In this document: positions 1 to 7,032 of the stretch, piece by piece
Layout of the letters: each line of letters begins with the position of its first letter
Position numbering within the stretch: position 1 is the stretch's first letter
NCBI GenBank assembly: GCA_030641695.1
Contig: DAOWGY010000319.1
Location: 1 to 14,798, forward strand
DNA: 14,798 nucleotides
Source of the DNA: Gammaproteobacteria bacterium
Lineage (GTDB): Bacteria; Pseudomonadota; Gammaproteobacteria; Steroidobacterales; Woeseiaceae
Reading direction: 5' to 3'
Position numbers and translations under genes: made by a program
The notes under the pieces: generated by a model
Database searches by the model: none
Told to the model about the DNA's origin: nothing
What the model saw: the letters and a program-made list of their open reading frames with translations, nothing else

Positions 1-608
1 AACACGTGTCCGCTTTGCCGGACGAGCGCCCAGGCACTCTTCAGGATCAGGAACGCCACCGCAATCGACAATATGGGGTCGATTGCCATCCAGCCCGAGT
101 AGATGATGACGATCGCGGCGACGATCGCGGCGACGGACCCGAGCAGGTCGCCGGCAACGTGCAATGCGGCGGCGCGGATATTCAGATTGTCTTTATCGCC
201 ACCGTGCAGCACGGCGAACGCGATGATATTGACGACGAGCCCGGCCACCGCCACGACCAGCATCGTCTGCCCCATCACTTCGGTTGGTGACAGAAAGCGG
301 CGAACTGCCTCGATCAGGATCCAGCCGACGATGAACAATAGGCTCAGTCCATTGACGAATGCGGCGAGAATTTGAAAGCGTTGATAGCCGAACGTCCGCC
401 TGCCGTCTGCAGGCCGCTTGCTGACGTGAAAGGCAACCGCTGCCAGCGCCAACGCCATCGTATCGGTGAGCATATGGCCCGCATCGGCAAGCAGTGCGAG
501 TGACCCGGCGAGGATGCCTCCTATAACCTCGACCACCATGAAGGTGCCGGTCAGAATCAGCGCAATGATGACGCGCCGCATGTTGCTGCTGCCCTGGCCG
601 CCTGTCAT
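1..608 (-). CDS. Cation diffusion facilitator (CDF) zinc/divalent metal exporter, partial (C-terminus off window)
   Basis: Inner-membrane proton-coupled exporter of Zn2+ or similar ions from the cytoplasm. I translated the minus strand from ATG 608-606 and the frame stays open to base 1, giving about 202 residues; CDF proteins are usually near 300, so the C-terminal cytoplasmic domain is missing. Visible: six hydrophobic segments, a TM2 site HMLTD (HxxxD), a TM5 site HVAGD (HxxxD), and a short basic/His loop HGGDKDN between TM4 and TM5. The HD-HD pair is what Zn-transporting CDFs use (family knowledge). The ATG shares one base with the TGA of the upstream peptidase gene (TGATG), so translation is probably coupled and it is the last gene seen of the symporter operon. 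CzcD/ZitB-type is likely; the exact metal is inference. Confidence 0.9.
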   Translation of the reverse strand, partial: MTGGQGSSNMRRVIIALILTGTFMVVEVIGGILAGSLALLADAGHMLTDTMALALAAVAFHVSKRPADGRRTFGYQRFQILAAFVNGLSLLFIVGWILIEAVRRFLSPTEVMGQTMLVVAVAGLVVNIIAFAVLHGGDKDNLNIRAAALHVAGDLLGSVAAIVAAIVIIYSGWMAIDPILSIAVAFLILKSAWALVRQSGHV

Positions 609-1939
609 CAGCCCTCTCTGCCGACGTCCTGGCCGCGACTCAGCCGGTAGATCAGAATTGCGGCACGCTTGATCGCCAGCGCCATTGAATCAAGTTCGAT
701 GGTCTCGTTCGGGGTATGTCCGCCCTCACCGAGAGGACCCATACCGGCGAGCCCGTCAGCGTACGGTGCGACAAAAGAAATATCCGCGGCACCTCGTTCC
801 GAAGGATCGAGCGCCCGCATTGGTCCACGCCCCAACGCTTCATTGACGTCCGATAGCGTGATTTGCAGACGGCGGTTACCGGACGTCGGGGCCATGGGCG
901 GATACCGGTCCTCGAACGAAATAGTCGCACTCGTGTGCGGCAGGTTATCGGCGACGATTCGTCGCATCGCCACTCGTGCCCGATCGAGCTGTTCCCGGGT
1001 CAGCGTACGCATGCCGCCGTGCACGATTACCCTGCTCGGTATAACATTGACCTTGCCGAAGGTCGTGCCGCGATTCTGTTGATCGTCGTATTCGACGTCG
1101 GTGCCTCCCTGGATCGTCCCGGCGTTGAACGTCAGGTGTTCCTCGCCGCGAACTTCGTCGTAAAAACCGTTCAGAATCCGCGCTGCCTCATTGATCGCAC
1201 CGGCACCGAACTCCGCCTTGAAAATCCCCGATGAGTGCGCCTGCAAACCCGTGACCTCCAGTTTCCAGCTCGACGAACTGCGGCGCGCAATGGTTGCCCA
1301 GTCCGCGTCATCAAACGTCATGGCCGACTCGAAGCCGAGCACAATATCCGCCCATTCGCCCGCCTCGATCAGGTCCTTGCGAGCGACAGCCAGTGGTGCG
1401 CCTGTCTTCTCCTCGTCACCGGTGTACGCAACGACAACCGGGATGTCATCGAGCACGCCGATCTCTGCAAGCGCTTTCAGCGCATAGACGATCACGACGT
1501 TACCGCCTTTCATGTCCTCGACGCCGGGGCCACTGGCAATGTTGCCGTCACGCTCGAAGGCCTGGAAGGCGTCATCGGCCTCGAATACCGTGTCGAGGTG
1601 ACCGATCAGGAGGAAGCGCTTTGCACCGCCGCTCTCTTTGCGACCGAACAGGTGGCCGGCACGATTGCCCTCCTGCATGTCAAGCCACTCGGTGTCGAGC
1701 CCGATCTCGTCGAGCTCACGTCGCATGACGACGCCGACGTCGCGAACCCCCTCGTGATTCATCGTGCCACTCGAGATGTTGACCGTCTCCTCGACCAGCG
1801 CAATCGCACGTTCGGCGTTTGCATCGATCCATTCGATCATGCGCTGTTCGTCGTCATTGAGCGCCGTCTCCGTTGCGCCCGCACTTGCGGCCAGCAACAC
1901 ACCGACACCGATCGCTGATGTCAGGCATTGAAATCTCAC
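608..1939 (-). CDS. Exported M20-family zinc metallopeptidase (glutamate carboxypeptidase-like)
   Basis: 443 residues. Predicted to remove C-terminal amino acids from peptides or N-acyl amino acids in the periplasm. The N-terminus has a signal peptide (hydrophobic run about residues 8-20, small residues before a cut near 22). The M20 metal and catalytic set is complete: H114 and D116 in GHLDTVF, D142 in GVEDMKGG, general base E176 with E177 in TGDEEKTG, E204 in GFES, H408 in GGHTPNE. The lid/dimerisation domain covers about residues 220-335. The order matches carboxypeptidase G2-like enzymes. The start is GTG with a strong GAGGAG ribosome site 7 bases upstream, and it overlaps the symporter TGA by four bases (GTGA). 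Its place between a sodium symporter and a zinc exporter suggests the released product is imported next door. Substrate unknown. Confidence 0.93.
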   Translation of the reverse strand: MRFQCLTSAIGVGVLLAASAGATETALNDDEQRMIEWIDANAERAIALVEETVNISSGTMNHEGVRDVGVVMRRELDEIGLDTEWLDMQEGNRAGHLFGRKESGGAKRFLLIGHLDTVFEADDAFQAFERDGNIASGPGVEDMKGGNVVIVYALKALAEIGVLDDIPVVVAYTGDEEKTGAPLAVARKDLIEAGEWADIVLGFESAMTFDDADWATIARRSSSSWKLEVTGLQAHSSGIFKAEFGAGAINEAARILNGFYDEVRGEEHLTFNAGTIQGGTDVEYDDQQNRGTTFGKVNVIPSRVIVHGGMRTLTREQLDRARVAMRRIVADNLPHTSATISFEDRYPPMAPTSGNRRLQITLSDVNEALGRGPMRALDPSERGAADISFVAPYADGLAGMGPLGEGGHTPNETIELDSMALAIKRAAILIYRLSRGQDVGREG

Positions 1940-3711
1940 AAATGCTCCTCCTCAATGTGTCGCGGTACACGAATCTGTTCAACCATGTGCTGAATTCGTT
2001 CCGGCGGCGGCGCCGTCAGATAGCTGACCATAATCGCCACAGCGAAATTCAATAACATCCCGATCACACCGATTCCCTCCGGCGATATGCCGAACAGCCA
2101 GTGCTCGGCAACGTTATCACCCCAGGGTGCACCTGCCCACTTCAGGAACAGGCCCTTGAAATACTCGATGTAGCCATAGGTAAAAAACAGCCCTGTGAGC
2201 ATGCCGGCGATTGCGCCCTCTTTATTAATGCGCTTGAAGAATATCCCCATCAGGATGACCGGGAACAGCGACGACGCCGCGAGACCGAATGCAAAAGCCA
2301 CAACCTGCGCGACCCATCCCGGCGGATCGAAGCCGAGGTACCCGGCAATCAGGATCGCGAAAGCCGCTGCGATACGCCCCGCCAGCAGCTCGCGCTTCTC
2401 GGAGATATGCGGCATGAAAATGCCCTTGATGAGGTCGTGTGAAACGGCCGCCGAGATGACGAGCAACAGACCGGCCGCCGTCGACAAGGCAGCGGCGATG
2501 CCGCCGGCTGCGACCAGGGCGATAACCCAGTTGGGCAAGCCCGCGATTTCCGGATTCGCAAGCACCATGATGTCGCGATCAACGGTGAGTTCGTTGCCCT
2601 GCCAGCCGAATGAATCGGCCTGTTCTGCAAAGTCCGGGTTTGTGTCGTCGTAATACTGAATGCGGCCGTCGCCGTTCTTGTCCTCGAAGCGCACGAGTTG
2701 GGTCTTCTCCCAGGTGTCGAGCCACTCAGGCCGCTCGTCATAGGAGAGATTGCCGTCGACCGCACCGACCTCCCCCGGCTGAATCGTATTGATCAGGTTG
2801 TAACGCGCCATCGCGCCGACAGCGGGTGCGGTCGTATACAGAATCGCAATGAACAACAGCGCATAGCCGGCCGACACGCGTGCGTCGCTCACCTTGGGCA
2901 CCGTGAAGAAGCGCACGATGACGTGTGGCAGGCCCGCCGTACCGACCATCAGCGCCATCGTGATGCAAAACACGTCGATCGTACTCTTGGTGCCGGACGT
3001 GTATTGATTGAAGCCCAGTGACGTGACGATGTCATCGAGCTTGTCGAGCAACGCCGTGCCGCTGCCTGTGACGTCGCTGCCGAAAGCGAGTTGCGGGAGC
3101 GGATTGCCGGTTAACTGGATTGCGATGAAGATCGCGGGCACCGTGTAGGCAAAAATCAGCACGCAGTACTGCGCAACCTGGGTATAGGTGATGCCCTTCA
3201 TTCCGCCCAGCACTGCATACGTGAACACCACGCCCATGCCGACGATGAGGCCGATCGTAACGTCCACTTCAAGGAATCGCGAAAACACGATGCCGACACC
3301 GCGCATCTGACCCGCAATGTAGGTAAACGAGATGAAGATCAGGCAGATCACGGCCACGATACGCGCCGTCTTCGAGTAGTAGCGTTCAGCGATGAACTCC
3401 GGCACCGTGAACTTCCCGAACTTGCGCAGGTACGGCGCCAGCAACAACGCGAGCAGCACGTAACCGCCCGTCCAGCCCATGAGGTAAACCGAGCCATCGT
3501 AGCCGAGGAACGCGATCAGGCCCGCCATGGATATGAACGAAGCAGCACTCATCCAGTCCGCGGCCGTCGCCATGCCATTGGCAATCGGCGACACACCCCT
3601 GCCGGCGATATAGAAATCACCCGTGTTGTGCGCGCGCGACCAGATCGCGATACCGATGTACAGCGTGAAGCTCAGTCCGACGATGAGATAGGTTAGTGCC
3701 TGCAGGCTCAT
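1936..3711 (-). CDS. Sodium:solute symporter, VC_2705/ActP-like large subunit, with EF-hand-like loop
   Basis: 591 residues, SSS family, inner membrane; Na+-driven import of a small organic solute. About 13 hydrophobic segments can be drawn (5-24, 46-70, 75-95, 116-139, 152-171, 179-200, 245-265, 279-304, 395-427, 442-460, 467-492, 500-523, 546-567). The long segment 395-427 carries GGIAAALSTAAG, whose Ser410-Thr411 match the sodium-site hydroxyls of this family. Between segments 8 and 9 lies a hydrophilic loop of about 90 residues containing a canonical EF-hand loop, D344-K-N-G-D-G-R-I-Q-Y-Y-D355. The DUF4212 small subunit begins the operon 7 bases upstream, a pairing known for the VC_2705 subfamily. 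Automatic annotation often calls such proteins acetate permease; the substrate is not readable here. Confidence 0.93.
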   Translation of the reverse strand: MSLQALTYLIVGLSFTLYIGIAIWSRAHNTGDFYIAGRGVSPIANGMATAADWMSAASFISMAGLIAFLGYDGSVYLMGWTGGYVLLALLLAPYLRKFGKFTVPEFIAERYYSKTARIVAVICLIFISFTYIAGQMRGVGIVFSRFLEVDVTIGLIVGMGVVFTYAVLGGMKGITYTQVAQYCVLIFAYTVPAIFIAIQLTGNPLPQLAFGSDVTGSGTALLDKLDDIVTSLGFNQYTSGTKSTIDVFCITMALMVGTAGLPHVIVRFFTVPKVSDARVSAGYALLFIAILYTTAPAVGAMARYNLINTIQPGEVGAVDGNLSYDERPEWLDTWEKTQLVRFEDKNGDGRIQYYDDTNPDFAEQADSFGWQGNELTVDRDIMVLANPEIAGLPNWVIALVAAGGIAAALSTAAGLLLVISAAVSHDLIKGIFMPHISEKRELLAGRIAAAFAILIAGYLGFDPPGWVAQVVAFAFGLAASSLFPVILMGIFFKRINKEGAIAGMLTGLFFTYGYIEYFKGLFLKWAGAPWGDNVAEHWLFGISPEGIGVIGMLLNFAVAIMVSYLTAPPPERIQHMVEQIRVPRHIEEEHL

Positions 3712-3718
3712 CGGCAGC

Positions 3719-3976
3719 TCAGTCTTCGTGCACGTCGTAACGTTTGTCGATGCGCGTCATTCGCCACGCGTAAAAGAAAATCAGCGCGACGAAAATGTAG
3801 ATCGAACCCTGCTGTGCGAACCAGAAGCCAAGCTGGAAACCACCGATTCGGATACGGTTCATCTGCTCGACAAACAGCACACCGAAGCCATACGAACACA
3901 CGAACCAGATCACGAGGCAGATACCAACCAGGCGCAGGTTGGCCTGCCAGTAGGCCATGCGATTCTTGCGATGCAT
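3719..3976 (-). CDS. DUF4212 membrane protein, symporter small subunit
   Basis: 85 residues from the chosen start. The core YWQANLRL, then two transmembrane helices (LVGICLVIWFVCSYGFGVLF and GSIYIFVALIFFYAWRM) and the short basic tail, is typical of the DUF4212 family (putative sodium:solute symporter small subunit), which sits directly before VC_2705-type symporters, as here. It probably forms a two-protein transporter with the next gene. The frame is open upstream to 4045, but I chose ATG 3976-3974 because it has GGAG nine bases upstream and family members begin just before the YWxANLRL motif. A second ATG at codon 7 is possible. First gene of the operon. Confidence 0.9.
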   Translation of the reverse strand: MHRKNRMAYWQANLRLVGICLVIWFVCSYGFGVLFVEQMNRIRIGGFQLGFWFAQQGSIYIFVALIFFYAWRMTRIDKRYDVHED

Positions 3977-4008
3977 CGATCTGCGCTCCGATTTCCCGAT
4001 ACTTGTTG

Positions 4009-4049
4009 TTGTAGCGTGCGAATGTAGCAGAGCATAATCGAACAATCAG
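4009..4049. promoter_or_regulatory. Divergent promoter region between symporter operon and dehalogenase
   Basis: The 93 bases between the divergent starts (3976 and 4070) must hold promoters for both directions. Plus strand: TTGTAG (4009-4014), 18-base spacer, CATAAT (4033-4038), predicting a leader of about 25 bases before the dehalogenase. Minus strand: CTGATT (RC of 4044-4049), 17-base spacer, TACATT (RC of 4021-4026). The -10 boxes are fair and the -35 boxes weak. The two would overlap, so expression of one could interfere with the other. Inference from consensus only. Confidence 0.35.
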
Positions 4050-4069
4050 CCACATGATCGAGACCGGCA

Positions 4070-4969
4070 ATGATCTCCGCAGACGAACACCCGAAGAAAT
4101 TCATAGAGGTCGGCGGCAAGCGCATGGCCTACGTCGAGATGGGCGAAGGCGACCCGATCCTGTTCCAGCACGGCAACCCGACCTCTTCCTACCTGTGGCG
4201 CAACATTATGCCGGCGCTGGCGTCGGAAGGCCGCTGTGTCGCCGTCGATCTCATCGGCATGGGCGACTCGGACAAACTTGACGACCCGGGCCCGGATCGC
4301 TATCGCTACGTCGAACATCGCGAGTACCTGTTTGCTGCCTGGGAACAACTCGGTGTCACGAAAGACGTCACGTTCGTCATCCACGACTGGGGCTCTGCGC
4401 TGGGTTTCGACTGGGCGCGCCAGCATCCCGATAAGGTGCGCGGAATTGCGTACATGGAAGGCATCGTCTGTCCGCTTACCTGGGACGAGTGGCCCGACGC
4501 GGCGCGCGGAGTATTCCAAAGTTTCCGTTCCGAAGCCGGCGAAGACATGGTCCTCGACAAGAATATTTTTGTCGAACGAGTGCTGCCCGGCTCGATCATT
4601 CGCACCTTGAGGGAAGAGGAAATGGCGGTCTACCGCCGGCCGTTCGAAACACCAGGCGAGGATCGACGCCCGACGCTGACGTGGCCACGACAACTTCCGA
4701 TCGAGGGTGAGCCGCAAGACGTAGTCGATATTGTCGAGGACTACGCGGAATGGCTGCAATGGTGCGAAGTTCCGAAATTGTTTATCAACGCGGAGCCCGG
4801 CGCGATCCTGACGGGCGCGCAACGGCAATTCTGCAGGCGCTTCCCGAACCAGACTGAAGTAACGGTGCGCGGCGTGCATTTTATCCAGGAGGACTCGCCA
4901 GAAGAGATCGCGGCTGCCATCAGGAACTGGATGAGCAGTTCGTTGGAGCGCTTCTCGAAGCGCGAATGA
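4070..4969 (+). CDS. Haloalkane dehalogenase (LinB/DhaA type, HLD-II-like alpha/beta hydrolase)
   Basis: 299 residues; hydrolyses carbon-halogen bonds of haloalkanes to alcohol and halide, in the cytoplasm. The set that separates dehalogenases from other alpha/beta hydrolases is intact: N36 in QHGNPTSSYLWRN and W107 as halide-stabilising pair, nucleophile D106 in HDWGSALG, acid E130 in AYMEGI, base H270 in GVHFIQEDSP. Numbering runs two below LinB (N38, D108, W109, E132, H272), so the acid after strand beta-6 points to subfamily HLD-II. The cap domain is about residues 134-230. Start 4070 gives a normal family N-terminus; upstream GAGA is a weak ribosome site. The C-terminal tail SLERFSKRE is coded by a REP-like repeat (4942-4965) with the stop just beyond it. 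Monocistronic; substrate unknown. Confidence 0.95.
   Translation: MISADEHPKKFIEVGGKRMAYVEMGEGDPILFQHGNPTSSYLWRNIMPALASEGRCVAVDLIGMGDSDKLDDPGPDRYRYVEHREYLFAAWEQLGVTKDVTFVIHDWGSALGFDWARQHPDKVRGIAYMEGIVCPLTWDEWPDAARGVFQSFRSEAGEDMVLDKNIFVERVLPGSIIRTLREEEMAVYRRPFETPGEDRRPTLTWPRQLPIEGEPQDVVDIVEDYAEWLQWCEVPKLFINAEPGAILTGAQRQFCRRFPNQTEVTVRGVHFIQEDSPEEIAAAIRNWMSSSLERFSKRE
4942..4965 (+). repeat. REP-like hairpin unit inside the 3' end of the dehalogenase gene
   Basis: A 24-base unit GTTGGAG followed by the hairpin GCGCTT-CTCG-AAGCGC (4948-4963). It belongs to the same family as the units at 14652-14798 and faces an inverted copy at 5025-5048. Its bases code for the last residues of the dehalogenase, and the TGA follows at 4967. 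Confidence 0.85.
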
Positions 4970-5024
4970 GCGCAGTTCGAGGATGTTGCGTTGACAACGA
5001 GGCTTATCGGCGCGTTTTCCTCAG

Positions 5025-5048
5025 TCGCGCTTCGAGAAGCACTCCAAC
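5025..5048 (-). repeat. Inverted mate of the REP-like unit
   Basis: Reverse complement reads GTTGGAGTGCTTCTCGAAGC then GCGA, identical to the 4942-4965 unit except for one base (C to T), which leaves a G-U wobble in the RNA stem. The two units and the 59 bases between them form a palindromic module like a bacterial interspersed mosaic element. Confidence 0.85.
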
Positions 5049-5049
5049 G

Positions 5050-5079
5050 AAAAAAGGCGGTTCCTTTCGAAACCGCCTT
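5050..5079 (-). terminator. Intrinsic terminator, minus strand
   Basis: Read on the minus strand: stem AAGGCGGTT (RC of 5071-5079), an 8-base loop, AACCGCCTT (RC of 5054-5062), then a run of T giving six consecutive T in total. That is a good rho-independent terminator. On the plus strand the same hairpin is followed only by TTCGCTACC, so it works poorly for the dehalogenase transcript. No annotated minus-strand gene lies upstream of it. Confidence 0.6.
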
Positions 5080-5224
5080 CGCTACCTACGTTTTGTACGT
5101 GGTACCTGGCCCCCTGAACCCCCGCCAAGCCGTACCTGAAGGTGTCTTGCTGTTCGTCACGTCGGATCGGTGTTGCTCAAACACGACGCTTTGACGACAC
5201 GAAGTTCGCAGAAATACCGCGTCA
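5050..5224 (-). ncRNA. Candidate small RNA ending at the orphan terminator (speculative)
   Basis: The minus-strand terminator at 5050-5079 needs a transcript and no minus-strand gene precedes it for several kilobases. On that strand a perfect TTGACA lies at 5230-5225, but a good -10 at 16-18 bases is missing. The predicted RNA would hold a hairpin TACCACG/CGT(A)GGTA directly before the terminator and a G-rich stretch GGCGGGGGTTCAGGGGG. It matches no 6S, tmRNA, SRP or RNase P signature that I can recognise. The 5' end is a guess. Confidence 0.22.
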
Positions 5225-5277
5225 TGTCAATATTTTAGACCCCTTCTATACCGAAGCCAGGTACCTGTGGTGATTCC

Positions 5278-5293
5278 GTTGCATATTTGCAAC
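5278..5293. promoter_or_regulatory. 16-base palindrome, possible operator
   Basis: GTTGCA-TATT-TGCAAC, perfect 6-base arms, lies upstream of a possible -10 TACAAT (5328-5333) before the amidohydrolase. It has no T-run, so it is not a terminator. The size and position suit a dimeric regulator site. Function is inferred. Confidence 0.35.
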
Positions 5294-5331
5294 AGAAGTT
5301 CAGTTAACCTCGGGGGCCAATCGCGATTACA

Positions 5332-7029
5332 ATGCGACGCTCTTCCGGCCGCCACTCCCGTTTTGGTGTGAGAAACGTGAACCAGCACTTCAAATTGCTC
5401 ATTGCATTCAGCAGCTTGTGGACGCTGCCAGCGATCGCGGACACGGCGATCCACAATGTCGTCGCCTTTACGCCGACCAACGACGGTATCCACGAATTCA
5501 GCGTACTCGTGTTTGACGATTCGGGCCGCGTCGTGTCGACGGGGGACGAAAGCCTGCTCGACGCTATTCCCGAGCACAATCGTATCGATGGCGGCGGAGG
5601 CTTTGTGCTTCCCGGTCTCATTGACGCGCACGCACATATGTACAGCCAGGGCCTGCTGGCGATCAGTCTCGATCTTGGCGGCGTGCCGAGTCTCGACGCC
5701 GCCGTGCAGCGCATTGATGAATACGCGAAGCAGCGCCGCGCCGGCTGGGTATTGGGCCGTGGCTGGAACCAGGTTCTGTGGCCAGTCCGGGAGTTTCCGC
5801 ACGCGGCAGATATTGATGCCGTCGTCACGGAGCGCCCGGTCTGGTTACGCCGCATCGACGGGCATGCCGGCTGGGCGAACAGCAGAGCGCTGAAAATAGC
5901 GGGCATCGACGATCAGACGCCCGATCCTGTGGGCGGCAAAATAATCCGCGACGCGAACGGCCACGCCAGCGGTGTACTGGTCGACATGGCGATGGCACTG
6001 GTGGAAAAGCATGTCCCCGTACCCGACAAGAGCGACATCCGCGAAGCATACTTGCTCGCGATCGATGCGCTTCTCGCACTGGGTCTGACGGGCGTTCATG
6101 ACGCCGGCATCAACAAGACCGAGGCGGAAGTCTACTTATCGATGGCCGACAACCACGAACTCGACATGCGCATTTACGCGATGCTGAGCGACGCCGGACC
6201 CAATCTCGCCGCATTCCAGGCGCCCATCAGGCGCTACGGCGACGACAGGTTGGATATCGCCGCGGTGAAGCTCTATGCAGACGGCGCATTGGGCAGTCGC
6301 GGTGCGGCGTTGCTGGACCCCTACGACGACGACGGCGAGAATAGCGGCCTGCCCTTCTGGACACAGGAGCAACTGGACGGCTTCGTGCGAATCGCAAACG
6401 CGAAAGGCTTCCAGGTAGGCATTCATGCTATCGGCGACCTCGGCAACCGCATGGCGCTCGACGCCTTCGAGCGCATTCAGGGTGGCAAGCCATCGCCGCT
6501 AAGAAACCGTATCGAGCACGCGCAAATCATTGCGCTGGACGACATCCCGAGATTTGCCGAACTCGGTGTCATCGCAGCGATGCAACCGACACACGCCACC
6601 AGCGACATGAACATGGCGGAGGACCGCATAGGATCGCAACGAATCCAAGGCGGTTACGCGTGGCGCCGCCTGCTCGACTCCGGCGCGGTGATCGCCAGCG
6701 GCTCGGACTTCCCGGTCGAACTGCCGAATCCGTTCCACGGTTTGCATGCCGCAGTCGCCCGCCAGGATCGCAGCGACCTGCCCGATGGCGGCTGGTACCG
6801 GGACCAGGCGATGACGCGGGCCGAGGCGCTGCACTCATTCACGCTCGCAGCCGCCTACTCCGCGCACCAGGAGGAGCGCCTCGGCAGCCTCGAGCCCGGC
6901 AAATGGGCCGACTTCATCGTCGTGGATCGGGATTTCTTTACGATTCCGTTGTCACAAATCGACGATATCCGGGTACGACAGACCTGGGTCGGCGGTAAAC
7001 TCGTGTACGACGCAGCCGCGACGGAGTAA
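5332..7029 (+). CDS. Exported amidohydrolase, YtcJ/Amidohydro_3 family
   Basis: 565 residues from ATG 5332. Metal-dependent hydrolase of the Amidohydro_3 group, which includes N-substituted formamide deformylase. Markers in order: GLIDAHAHM with H100 and H102; GWNQVLWP near 145-151; AVKLYADGALGSRGAAL with K313; GIHAIGDLGNRMALDAFE with H365; RIEHAQ with H396; ASGSDFPVE with D459; C-terminal GSLEPGKWADFIVVD. Together these are the full metal-site set. A signal peptide (FKLLIAFSSLWTLPAIA, cut near residue 37) sends it to the periplasm. The ATG at 5332 overlaps a TACAAT -10-like box; the in-frame GTG codons at 5368 or 5377 would give a more normal signal peptide and may be the real start. Glyoxalase II follows three bases later. 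Substrate unknown. Confidence 0.9.
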   Translation: MRRSSGRHSRFGVRNVNQHFKLLIAFSSLWTLPAIADTAIHNVVAFTPTNDGIHEFSVLVFDDSGRVVSTGDESLLDAIPEHNRIDGGGGFVLPGLIDAHAHMYSQGLLAISLDLGGVPSLDAAVQRIDEYAKQRRAGWVLGRGWNQVLWPVREFPHAADIDAVVTERPVWLRRIDGHAGWANSRALKIAGIDDQTPDPVGGKIIRDANGHASGVLVDMAMALVEKHVPVPDKSDIREAYLLAIDALLALGLTGVHDAGINKTEAEVYLSMADNHELDMRIYAMLSDAGPNLAAFQAPIRRYGDDRLDIAAVKLYADGALGSRGAALLDPYDDDGENSGLPFWTQEQLDGFVRIANAKGFQVGIHAIGDLGNRMALDAFERIQGGKPSPLRNRIEHAQIIALDDIPRFAELGVIAAMQPTHATSDMNMAEDRIGSQRIQGGYAWRRLLDSGAVIASGSDFPVELPNPFHGLHAAVARQDRSDLPDGGWYRDQAMTRAEALHSFTLAAAYSAHQEERLGSLEPGKWADFIVVDRDFFTIPLSQIDDIRVRQTWVGGKLVYDAAATE

Positions 7030-7032
7030 TTC

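Larger units (their letters stand above)
4970..5331. other. Intergenic region of 362 bases, non-coding
   Basis: No convincing gene. It holds the inverted REP-like mate (5025-5048), a minus-strand intrinsic terminator (5050-5079), a hairpin TACC(T)ACG/CGTGGTA about 5084-5104, three copies of GTACCTG (5102, 5132, 5261), a 9-base inverted repeat GGTACCTGG (5101-5109) / CCAGGTACC (5257-5265), and a palindrome at 5278-5293. The possible 67-codon frame at 4991-5194 starts at TTG, runs through the repeat and terminator and has no recognisable protein. Confidence 0.7.

Noticed and set aside
1235..1918. 227-codon plus-strand open frame opposite the M20 peptidase
   Set aside because: Codon-mirror of the peptidase; no ribosome site or domain.
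4046..4879. 277-codon open frame on the minus strand opposite the dehalogenase
   Set aside because: Shadow of the GC-rich gene: no family features, no ribosome site, Arg/Val/Asp-rich composition, whereas the plus frame has a full catalytic set.
4991..5194. 67-codon TTG-started frame, and TTGACA at 4991-4996 as a promoter
   Set aside because: The frame passes through a repeat and a terminator and shows no protein features; TTGACA has no -10 at suitable distance (GTTTTC).
5050..5224. 6S RNA, tmRNA, SRP RNA or RNase P RNA in the intergenic region
   Set aside because: CCCCCTGAACCCCC on the plus strand recalls the 6S 5' bubble, but the complementary 3' half is absent; no SRP GGTCAGG loop and no tmRNA or RNase P signature.
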